From contig NZ_JAGSYG010000003.1 of the NCBI RefSeq assembly GCF_025685655.1, forward strand, positions 897,250 to 961,249: DNA of 64,000 nucleotides, in the 5' to 3' direction. The stretch's first letter is position 1. Every line of letters begins with the position of its first letter. The notes below the pieces were generated by a model, which was not told the origin of the DNA, made no database searches, and was given only the letters and a program-made list of their open reading frames with translations. Shown here in pieces: positions 53,652-61,550 of the stretch. The stretch is from Acidicapsa ligni. GTDB taxonomy: Bacteria; Acidobacteriota; Terriglobia; Terriglobales; Acidobacteriaceae. The position numbers and the translations under genes were made by a program.

Positions 53652-54953
53652 TCACTGCACAAAGCTACTATCAATAGACTTTGTGACAACGACTTGAAAA
53701 TCTTTCCAAGCACAGGGAGCGTCCTCTCGTGCTCGACTGCACGCTGGTAAAAATAAGGACGCCTTGCTCGGGGGCGCAACGAGCGACAGCGGCAAACCGC
53801 TCCGCATCTGATTCGGAGTCTGTACAGTGTAGTAAGCTTTGACGAAATCTCCCTGACCAGCTCTCTGCCAAAGCTCAAAAACCAGGGCACCTCCAGGTGC
53901 TGCATCGTCCCGTTGATAGCCATTTATCAGCCAATGAAGGTCAAGTAACGCGGCAACATTTGCAATGTTTGTGTCATGTCCTACGAGGAGTGTCAGCTTA
54001 TCGCCAGGAGTGCCAATCGCGCCTGTGACTGGCGTTCCATCTTCTGCCTGCTCCAGTGTTCTCAATATATGATTGAGAAGATTCGAGGCTTTTACACGTG
54101 CGACATACGGTGTGCGCTGAATCAACTCCGATGAAGCAGCATGCAGTGCCATGAAGGCTCGCATCTTGTCTTCATCCACACGGCCCCAACCCACATTTGT
54201 AGTTGGCATCCCCTCCAGATACTCCAGCTGAAAATCTTCAGCGAAAGTCGCCGCAGTGGTTAGTGGCCCCTTGATATCCGTCAAATGATCGCCACTTCCC
54301 TGCATCATGGATGCAGGAATTCCAAGCAGATCTTTCTTGCCCTCAGGTTTGCAATCATGCGCAGTGCACCCAATGAGTATCTGCTGCATCGCCTCTAATG
54401 ACATTTGATAAGCCGGCAGCAGTGCTGCAGCATCGCCGCCCATTCGTCCTGCAACCGCGGAGTAGGCAAGTTGAGGATCTGGCTTGCCAATTCTCCCTCC
54501 TGGATGAAATGTTGCATCCTGCGTTCCAAGGGCTGCCGAATGAATATCGACCGTACAGCCCGATAACAATCCATCCGCAAGACCTCGGCCTGTTTCCAAA
54601 GTACGCTGATCTGTATCTGCATAGATAAAGACTGCCTTTGCATCGGCACATCCCTCCGAAGACAATAAACCTTTTGCCTCAAATGAAGCACGATAATAAC
54701 TACCAAACTGGGTCATCAACATTTTTCCGTGCGCTGTAAGAAGGCCAGGAGCCACGGGCCATACCGGCCACGGATCCTTCGCATATTCATCCAGGCGTGT
54801 ATTTGCCCAGGTTGGAGAACGAACACCATGACGCGTGAGAATAAGCACAAATTTAAGATGCTCATCAGGGCTAGTCTTCACCTGCGCATTGGATAGCTTA
54901 TAGCCCGCCAGGATGAAGCATAAATAAAACAGGCATAGCAGTATCTTTTTCAA
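53652..54953 (-). CDS. Histidine acid phosphatase, phytase/glucose-1-phosphatase-like (AppA/Agp)
   Basis: 433 residues. Signal peptide ('LCLFYLCFILAGYKLSNAQ'). The catalytic 'LTRHGVRSPT' near residue 40 supplies the nucleophilic His and Arg residues. 'LLVGHDTNIANVAALL' near residue 320 gives the His-Asp proton donor of this family, and 'RTLETGRGLADGLLSGC' is typical of periplasmic members. It should release phosphate from phytate or sugar phosphates. The start is TTG at 54953 with AAGGAG seven bases upstream; there is no in-frame ATG before the signal. It is downstream of the YncE-like and TonB-receptor genes on the same strand, consistent with a phytate-use locus. Confidence 0.9.
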   Translation of the reverse strand: MKKILLCLFYLCFILAGYKLSNAQVKTSPDEHLKFVLILTRHGVRSPTWANTRLDEYAKDPWPVWPVAPGLLTAHGKMLMTQFGSYYRASFEAKGLLSSEGCADAKAVFIYADTDQRTLETGRGLADGLLSGCTVDIHSAALGTQDATFHPGGRIGKPDPQLAYSAVAGRMGGDAAALLPAYQMSLEAMQQILIGCTAHDCKPEGKKDLLGIPASMMQGSGDHLTDIKGPLTTAATFAEDFQLEYLEGMPTTNVGWGRVDEDKMRAFMALHAASSELIQRTPYVARVKASNLLNHILRTLEQAEDGTPVTGAIGTPGDKLTLLVGHDTNIANVAALLDLHWLINGYQRDDAAPGGALVFELWQRAGQGDFVKAYYTVQTPNQMRSGLPLSLVAPPSKASLFLPACSRAREDAPCAWKDFQVVVTKSIDSSFVQ

Positions 54954-55033
54954 ATCACATCTCCTTGAAACACATAGACTCTACCGGACAGCTTTACGGC
55001 AATTTATCTAACTAAAGCAGCGGTCAATTGATA

Positions 55034-56044
55034 TCATCGTGCGCCGGTTTGATATACGCGCACTTCAGCAGGAAATGTCGTACCGGGAATGCCGATATAG
55101 AGTGACCGCTGCGAAGGAACAAGCAAACCTGTTTTCGCTCCAGCGACAGTCCCGGTTACAGCAAGTGCTTCCAGCTTTCCGTCGGCTGAGACAGCAAAGG
55201 TATCCACTGCCCCGGAACCCGTAATCAAATAAGCGCGATGTGTCGCTGGTTCATAAAATAGATCATCCGCACCGGTATCCGATGGAGCGCTTGCGATTTC
55301 CTTTCCGGTCTTCCCATTCAACACCAGAAGCTTGGCAGGCGTCCGGCAACCAACGAGCAAGAGATCATCCGCTACATCGTAAGCGAGTGGAGTATTTCCT
55401 TTAGCGCCATTTAGCTGCCACTTGTTTACAACTGCATGACTCCTGCCATCGATTACCACGACTTGTCCGGCATCACTGATGTTTACAAAAACGCGATGCC
55501 CTGTCTCATCAAGTTCCAGTGCTTCGGGATGTGCAGCAACGGCTATGTTTGCAATCAGCGAAAGACTTTCTCCATCAATGATGGCGACAGATGCCGGATT
55601 CGCAGTATCACTTCCACCGTGTCCGACATATAGAACATTAGTGGCATTATCGTAAACAAGATCGTCCGCATCATCGGAAAGCTTGATAGACCTGATCAGC
55701 TTGAGTGGAGAACCTTTAAAAACGTTCAACTCTGCCTTCTCTCCATCGGCAACAAACAGAAGACCTTTCTGAGCCACCCATGCGAGTCCATGAGGTTTGC
55801 CCAGGCCTGCAATGCTCTGCAGCTTCGTTCCTGTGGCCAGGTCTACCACTTCTACTGTCTTGTTGCCAGTAGCCGCCGCGAATAAACGATGTCCAGCTTC
55901 GTCTACAGCAAAGTGGTCGAATTTCCCTTTTACGCCAGTTAGTGGAATAGTGCGTTGAAGAGTGATTGGCGATTCTGCATGGATCTGAATAAGACCGATT
56001 CCACAAACTGCTATACAAACAGCGATCACTGAATTTCTAATCAC
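55034..56044 (-). CDS. Exported YncE-like beta-propeller protein
   Basis: 336 residues from GTG 56044, which has GGAGG seven bases upstream; a further GTG at 56062 has none. Signal peptide ('VIAVCIAVCGIGLIQIHAES'). About seven propeller blades are visible as repeats such as 'GHRLFAAATGNKTVEVVDLA' and 'GHRVFVNISDAGQVVVIDGR'. YncE proteins are periplasmic, of unclear role, often regulated with iron or TonB uptake in enterobacteria. It is not an enzyme by any visible motif. It lies between the TonB receptor and the phosphatase, 80 bases from the latter. Confidence 0.85.
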   Translation of the reverse strand: MIRNSVIAVCIAVCGIGLIQIHAESPITLQRTIPLTGVKGKFDHFAVDEAGHRLFAAATGNKTVEVVDLATGTKLQSIAGLGKPHGLAWVAQKGLLFVADGEKAELNVFKGSPLKLIRSIKLSDDADDLVYDNATNVLYVGHGGSDTANPASVAIIDGESLSLIANIAVAAHPEALELDETGHRVFVNISDAGQVVVIDGRSHAVVNKWQLNGAKGNTPLAYDVADDLLLVGCRTPAKLLVLNGKTGKEIASAPSDTGADDLFYEPATHRAYLITGSGAVDTFAVSADGKLEALAVTGTVAGAKTGLLVPSQRSLYIGIPGTTFPAEVRVYQTGAR

Positions 56045-56132
56045 AAAATACCTCCAGGTCACATGAGATCATGTAGACCTATGGCCATTGGGAATAACAA
56101 TGGATGATATCTGCTTCATCCGCTAAGTGAGG

Positions 56133-56168
56133 CTACGATGAAAGCCTCAATTACGGCTTTCATCGTAG
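56133..56168. terminator. Strong hairpin just after the TonB receptor gene
   Basis: CTACGATGAAAGCC at 56133-56146 pairs perfectly with 56155-56168, 14 pairs around an eight-base loop. It begins eight bases after the TonB receptor stop (minus strand). T-rich DNA follows only on the plus-strand side. It may reduce read-through into the YncE-like gene or protect the receptor mRNA. Confidence 0.7.
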
Positions 56169-56175
56169 TTATTTC

Positions 56176-59031
56176 TTACTCACTGTGATGAAGGTTCCAG
56201 CGAATTCCACCCTGATATGTCGGCTTGTAATATTCACGCTGAGTAAGGTACTGTGGGCTACCGTTGAAGAAACCGAAGACTTCGTTGTTCATGTTTAGCC
56301 CTGAAGCCAGAACAGTGAATCCTTTGCCGATATAGTAAGTCGCCTGGGCATCGATCTGAGTATGGGCATAAAAGTAGTTATCTCCGGTAGGACCAGTAAC
56401 CCCAAGCTGAGCTATCGATTGCCCTGTCTGCTGATATTGATAGACATATATGTTTGACCCGTTATGAGAAGCTGCCACAGTAATCAGGGCGCGTTTGGTT
56501 GCATATGCTGGCGCGATATTCCATGAATAGGGAGCTTGTCCTACCAGTGCCGGATTATCACTGCGACCTGGGAGGTTATAGTTCTTTGAGGATGTGTAAG
56601 TAAAGTTGGCGTTGATCCGCGCCCCGCTCAGAACACCTGGAAGGAACCTCAAATGCTGTTGATACGCTAACTCAACACCTTGCACATAGGCGTGATCGCC
56701 ATTGACTTCCTGTAAAACTAGATCCCCAGCATAGGCCTGCGATAAGGGAGATCCCGTTGCGGGGATGATCGATTGCCGGCTAAAGATGGGACGCGTAATC
56801 TGCTTGTAGAAATAACCGGCCTCGATCATGCCTACGGATGGAAGATATCGCTCATAGAGTAGATCGTAGTCGTTCGCATGTTCGGCTACCAGGGATGGAT
56901 TACCGATGCCGATCGTGTAGGGATTGGTGGACTGATCCTCTGTAACGTAAGAAACAAGTTGATATGGATCAGGACGGGACATACCTCTTCCGTAGACTGC
57001 ACGGATATCGGAGTTAGCGTCAATCTTATAGCGAAGCTGCGCACTTGGTAACGGATTTACATAGGATCCACTTCCATGCTGCGGCGTTGTCGACACATAA
57101 TTTCCGTTTGCATCATTTACCACGAGATAACCGGTGTTTGAGGTTTGAGTCCCCTCAAAGCGCAGACCTGTTTGCAGATGAAAGCGGCCAAACTCGATCG
57201 TATTCATGATGTAGCCTGCAGAGACCCGTTCTTGCAGGTTATAGTTGGCTGCATCCGACTGCAGGTGAGTCGTCCCTTCGTCCAGGCTAAAATTTTCTGG
57301 GTTAGCAGCAAGATCTCCGGCAATCGCGGCAAAGTTGGTGACAGGCCCCAGATGATAACTTCCATCATAAAAATGGTTGTTCACAAAAGAGCTTAGATAC
57401 TGGGTCATAGGCGTGCCGTTCGAGGAATCATACTCAGGAGAGTAGGCATCCTGCCCCTTATGCTCATTGCGAAATTGCCCACCGAATTCAAGCGTCGACG
57501 CGTGCGATCCAAGATGGTAGTTAATGCCCATAGCCCCACCTGCCTGCAGGTTAAGCTGCGTAGCCTGCCCGAAGGTAAGATCAATCGTATCCAAAAAATA
57601 TTTAGTTGGATCGTAGATCTCGTTTCCTGCTACGGCGCAGCTAAATTGAGGCCGATATTGACTAGGCCCGGGCACATACTCGCAATCATCACCAATCGCG
57701 CTGTGCTTTGCGACCTTAAACTCCGCGCCGGGGTTGCCTGCGGCTCCTCCAAAACGAGAGTGCGCAATTGCGATCTGATACCTGAGAAAAGAATGATTAA
57801 AGACCTGGTTACCACCAATAGCCAGATCTTCGATCTGCAGATTAGGGCGACGAATACTCGTCTTGAATTTTGGGTTGTCCTCTACTGTTAATTGGTAAGC
57901 ATATTTCTGACCGTAGTCTCTGAAGTTAGAAAATAGTCCATGCACATACAAGTCGGAGTTCTCATTCAGCTTGTAGTCAAGAGCACCGGCAAATCCGTAA
58001 CGCGTTCGATCATAGAGATACTGCTGAATATCCTCCGAACCAAAGGTCTTCTCACCCGTTAAAGGTGAGATACCAGGAACGGGCTCAACATCGTCAATGC
58101 CGCGCTCATTGGCGTCATAACTATAGCCAAGCATCAGGCCAAACCGCTTGCCAGGACCATGGCTTTCGCTAGGACCAAAACGAAAACCTGCCGTGGAATT
58201 AATCGCGAATGATTTACGACCGTTTGCAATTGGCGTATAACCATCGATGCCCTGGATCGAAATAGTTGGTTTGTCTGTAGTCGCCTGCTTGATGCGTAGA
58301 TCTACAGAGCCACCAATTGCGTCTCCATCCTGGCTTGCAGAGAGTGTCTTGTTGATTGCTACGGAGCCTACCAGACCTGCCGGAATTGTATCGAGATCTA
58401 CCTGACGAACCGCAGGATCAGGGCCGGGCACAATCACTCCATCGATCGTTGTGTTGCTCAGCCTAGGTTCAGTGCCGCGGATCTGTACATACTGGCCCTC
58501 GCCCTCATTGCGCTGCAACGTCACTCCCGGCAAGCGGCCCAAAGCATCCGCGACGTTCTGGTTCGGCAGGCTTTGAATCTGCACGTCCGTTTCTACGTTC
58601 AGAATGTTTTCGGATGTGCGCTGCTCGTTGATCGCTGCTGCATCTCCGACCACATCTCCATTCACCACCACTTGCTGACTATTGGACCCAACATTCATCG
58701 TAGTATTCAACTGAACGTTCTGGCCTTGGGCCACAACTACAGACGAAACCGAGTTACCAAAACCGATATAAGACACGGTCAGGGTGTAACTGCCAGGTTT
58801 TACATTCTGAATTGAGAAGTTTCCCTGGGCATCCGATACTGCTGTCGCCGATGTAGGCTGCAGTGCTATCTGCGCTCCTTGAAGAGCAGCTCCGGATGTA
58901 TCTTTCACGACGCCGCTGATGCTGCCATTCTCGCCATCGACTGACTTATCGACCTCCGCGGAGTGAAGCAGCGATGGAATACAAACAAAGAGCAAGAAAA
59001 GAGATAAGAGCGATAGAACGCGCAATTTCAT
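56176..59031 (-). CDS. TonB-dependent receptor with carboxypeptidase-regulatory domain
   Basis: 951 residues from ATG 59031; GGGAG lies eleven bases upstream. Order: signal peptide ('LLSLFLLFVCIPSLLHSAE'), regulatory beta-sandwich ('GSISGVVKDTSGAALQGAQI', about 35-115), plug ('NVADALGRLPGVTLQRNEGE', 'RGTEPRLSNTTIDGVIVPG'), then a barrel ending 'GGIRWNLHHSE'. The plug with 'IPAGLVGSVAINKTLSASQD' resembles receptors for sugars or phosphorylated compounds rather than siderophores. It heads a minus-strand group with the YncE-like and phytase-like genes and is divergent from the two-component system. Confidence 0.91.
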   Translation of the reverse strand: MKLRVLSLLSLFLLFVCIPSLLHSAEVDKSVDGENGSISGVVKDTSGAALQGAQIALQPTSATAVSDAQGNFSIQNVKPGSYTLTVSYIGFGNSVSSVVVAQGQNVQLNTTMNVGSNSQQVVVNGDVVGDAAAINEQRTSENILNVETDVQIQSLPNQNVADALGRLPGVTLQRNEGEGQYVQIRGTEPRLSNTTIDGVIVPGPDPAVRQVDLDTIPAGLVGSVAINKTLSASQDGDAIGGSVDLRIKQATTDKPTISIQGIDGYTPIANGRKSFAINSTAGFRFGPSESHGPGKRFGLMLGYSYDANERGIDDVEPVPGISPLTGEKTFGSEDIQQYLYDRTRYGFAGALDYKLNENSDLYVHGLFSNFRDYGQKYAYQLTVEDNPKFKTSIRRPNLQIEDLAIGGNQVFNHSFLRYQIAIAHSRFGGAAGNPGAEFKVAKHSAIGDDCEYVPGPSQYRPQFSCAVAGNEIYDPTKYFLDTIDLTFGQATQLNLQAGGAMGINYHLGSHASTLEFGGQFRNEHKGQDAYSPEYDSSNGTPMTQYLSSFVNNHFYDGSYHLGPVTNFAAIAGDLAANPENFSLDEGTTHLQSDAANYNLQERVSAGYIMNTIEFGRFHLQTGLRFEGTQTSNTGYLVVNDANGNYVSTTPQHGSGSYVNPLPSAQLRYKIDANSDIRAVYGRGMSRPDPYQLVSYVTEDQSTNPYTIGIGNPSLVAEHANDYDLLYERYLPSVGMIEAGYFYKQITRPIFSRQSIIPATGSPLSQAYAGDLVLQEVNGDHAYVQGVELAYQQHLRFLPGVLSGARINANFTYTSSKNYNLPGRSDNPALVGQAPYSWNIAPAYATKRALITVAASHNGSNIYVYQYQQTGQSIAQLGVTGPTGDNYFYAHTQIDAQATYYIGKGFTVLASGLNMNNEVFGFFNGSPQYLTQREYYKPTYQGGIRWNLHHSE

Positions 59032-59363
59032 GCTGAATAGTCTCCCGATCAAACTGCGCTCATTTTCCGAGAGTACAAAAGGCTGCTTCGGTTGAGCGTG
59101 ATCTGTTGCAAGCTTTAGCTATGGCTGTAAACCTCTGTTCACGAAACGATAAATAATTTCTAAGGTAGAAATCGTCTATCTGAAGCTAAGAGCCCACCAC
59201 CATGAAAATGTCGTGAATAATATTCCAGTACAGGCCAATCGATCGAATCATGGCTTCCAACCTGAACTCATTGTATTTACAGTGTGAATTAGATTGATAG
59301 GCATGTCCTGCAGCATGTCCTGCAACGGCCTGCTCCTCCACCTGGCGGCGATGTGAGGGTTCC
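59032..59363. other. Divergent region between TonB receptor and two-component system
   Basis: 332 bases that should carry both promoters. It contains a 12-base tandem repeat (listed separately). No gene recognised. Confidence 0.5.
59301..59324 (+). repeat. Perfect 12-base tandem repeat upstream of the response regulator
   Basis: GCATGTCCTGCA occurs twice in succession (59301-59312 and 59313-59324), 40 bases before the proposed CTG start. Each unit contains the short palindrome TGCA. Paired sites of this kind are used by OmpR-type regulators, so autoregulation is possible. Confidence 0.55.
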
Positions 59364-60074
59364 CTGCGCATTCTAATTATCGAAGATGACCCGCGAATGC
59401 TGGAGCTTCTCTGCCAAGGTCTACGCGATTCGGGCCACACCGCTATGCCCGCATCCGACGGGGACGCTGGGTTGGAGCTTGCGATCAACTTTGACTTTGA
59501 CGCAATGGTTCTCGATATCGGCCTGCCTGGACGAGACGGTTACAGTGTTGCGATCGCCCTGCGCAAACAGAAGAAATCTGCTCCGATCATCATGCTGACA
59601 GCACGCGACGCCGAGGACGATATCATTCGCGGATTTGATCTCGGCGTCGATGACTATCTAACCAAACCATTTTCGTTCCGGGAACTGCTTGTTAGATTGG
59701 AAGGGCTCACCAGGTCTTCGCGTCCAACGAGTGCAACACCTGCCTTGTTACTCGATCCCATACGACTTACAGCGCAACGCGATGGAGAAGTTATCCGCCT
59801 GACTCGCTCCGAATACCTGCTGCTGGCCTCTTTGAACGATCACGACGGAGCGCCTACGACCAGGCAGGAACTCACGGAGGCAATCTGGGGGCAGGATCAA
59901 ACAGTTACACCCAATACGCTCGATGTGCTGGTAAATGCGCTTCGCAGTAAACTTGACGCCCCTTACAAACACAAATTACTTCACACTGTGCGTGGCGTTG
60001 GTTATCGTTTGCAAACCACCTTCTTCGAGGCCAGGTCTGAAGAAATGCAGCTGCAAAAAGGACTCCCCTCGTGA
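59364..60074 (+). CDS. OmpR-type response regulator, apparently starting at CTG
   Basis: 236 residues from CTG 59364. The receiver has the acidic pocket 'RILIIEDDPRM' (Glu7, Asp8, Asp9), the phosphorylated Asp51 in 'VLDIGLPGRDG', 'MLTARD' and Lys in 'YLTKPFS'. A winged-helix DNA-binding domain follows (about 125-222; 'LTRSEYLLLASLNDHDGA', 'VNALRSKLD', 'HTVRGVGYRL'). The first ATG (59397) would remove the acidic pocket and the first beta-strand. No ATG, GTG or TTG lies in frame between an upstream TAG and the CTG, which is preceded by GAGGG four bases away. The stop overlaps the kinase start by four bases (GTGA). Confidence 0.88.
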   Translation: MRILIIEDDPRMLELLCQGLRDSGHTAMPASDGDAGLELAINFDFDAMVLDIGLPGRDGYSVAIALRKQKKSAPIIMLTARDAEDDIIRGFDLGVDDYLTKPFSFRELLVRLEGLTRSSRPTSATPALLLDPIRLTAQRDGEVIRLTRSEYLLLASLNDHDGAPTTRQELTEAIWGQDQTVTPNTLDVLVNALRSKLDAPYKHKLLHTVRGVGYRLQTTFFEARSEEMQLQKGLPS

Positions 60075-61549
60075 AGTCTCTCCCGATACGCTTGAAGCTT
60101 ACTCTGTGGTACTTCGTAATGTTTGTGAGTGCTGCGCTCCTGCTAAGTCTGACGAGTTGGTGGATGCTCCGTCGTACGATCGATGCCACCATCCATCAGG
60201 ACCTGCAGGAGAGAGTAGATGATGTTCGCATCGAGATTCAGCATCTCGGCCCGCACTTCACACTCGACAAAGCTCAGGAACACTTTGAGTCGGTATATCG
60301 TGATCGCGATGAAGGAAAATGGCTTCAGATTAGGGATCAAAATGGCCAATGGATTTATCGTTCATCCCGCATGGCTTACTTTAATGTGCCGTTGTCTTTC
60401 ACACACGACCATCCTGCAACAGGAGATTTATCTGAATTCATTCTAGGCGGTCACCCAGTACGGGCACTTTCCATCGCTCTGTTTATCAATGATCAAAGAT
60501 ATACCGTAGAGACGGGCATCTCGATGAACAAGCCCCGTATCCTTCTCCATAATTTCGGCATCTGCCTCCTTCTACTTACACCAATCGTCGTAGTGGTAGC
60601 GGCGGCGGGAGGTCATCTCATGAGTCGCAAGGCGCTTGCCCCTGTAAATCGTATAGCGCAAGAGGCACGTCGAATCTCCGACAAAAATCTCGATACTCGC
60701 CTGCCTGTATCTACCACCAAGGATGAGCTCTCCTTTCTTTCCATCACTCTGAACAATATGTTGGCACGCATCGACGCTGGATTTCGCAGCGTTAAAGACT
60801 TCACGGCGAATGCCTCTCACGAACTTCGCACTCCACTCGCGCGCATTCGCACAGAAGCCGAGATCGCCCTTTTGCGGCCACGAGAAGTAGGCGAATATCG
60901 AGAGATACTGGAACATATGCACCAGAGCTCGATCGAGATGTCGGTCCTTGTCGATAACTTATTAACACTTGCCCGCGCAGAAGCCGGCACAGAAATTTTT
61001 CGCCTCACGCCGATCGATCTTCAGGTGATAATTGCAGAAATAGCACAGGAATGGAGACCGATCACCGAGCGACTCTCGATCAACCTCTACACTAATTTCC
61101 AGCATTCGACTACAAACCAGGAAGCTGTTTTTGTACTCGGAGATCGCCTGTCGTTACTGCGGATTTTGCGGATCTGGCTTGATAATAGCTGCAAATTTAC
61201 TGCAGCGAACGGCTCCATCACAATCGAAGCGGTGATGAATGTGTCATCCGCTACCCTGGCTGTTATTGATGACGGTATCGGTATAGCGCCTGAGCATCAA
61301 AAGCACATTTTCAATCGGTTCTACAGGGTAAAGGGCGATACATCCGAACAAAGCGTTGGCGCCGGTTTAGGACTTACACTCGCCGAGTGGATCGCGGATC
61401 AACATAAAACACACATCATCGTCGATAGCGTGCCTGGGCATGGATCGCGATTTCAGATGTGTCTGCCCCGTGTCGGTAATGAGGTATCTGCACTGAAACC
61501 TGCTGTTTTGGACATGATCAAATCGCTTCCCAAAAGTTTAACTCTTTGA
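60071..61549 (+). CDS. Sensor histidine kinase, OmpR-partner type
   Basis: 492 residues from GTG 60071. Two membrane helices (about 10-31 and 160-183) flank an outer sensing domain of 130 residues. Then come HAMP, a dimerisation domain with phospho-acceptor His250 in 'ANASHELRTPLARI', and the ATPase domain with 'WLDNSCKFT' (N box), 'VIDDGIGIAPEHQ' (G1) and 'GAGLGLTLAEWI' (G2). The layout is that of QseC/CusS-like kinases. It overlaps the response regulator by four bases and forms a complete pair. The ligand is unknown; the divergent TonB receptor, propeller and phosphatase are the nearest candidate targets. Confidence 0.94.
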   Translation: MKSLPIRLKLTLWYFVMFVSAALLLSLTSWWMLRRTIDATIHQDLQERVDDVRIEIQHLGPHFTLDKAQEHFESVYRDRDEGKWLQIRDQNGQWIYRSSRMAYFNVPLSFTHDHPATGDLSEFILGGHPVRALSIALFINDQRYTVETGISMNKPRILLHNFGICLLLLTPIVVVVAAAGGHLMSRKALAPVNRIAQEARRISDKNLDTRLPVSTTKDELSFLSITLNNMLARIDAGFRSVKDFTANASHELRTPLARIRTEAEIALLRPREVGEYREILEHMHQSSIEMSVLVDNLLTLARAEAGTEIFRLTPIDLQVIIAEIAQEWRPITERLSINLYTNFQHSTTNQEAVFVLGDRLSLLRILRIWLDNSCKFTAANGSITIEAVMNVSSATLAVIDDGIGIAPEHQKHIFNRFYRVKGDTSEQSVGAGLGLTLAEWIADQHKTHIIVDSVPGHGSRFQMCLPRVGNEVSALKPAVLDMIKSLPKSLTL

Positions 61550-61550
61550 C

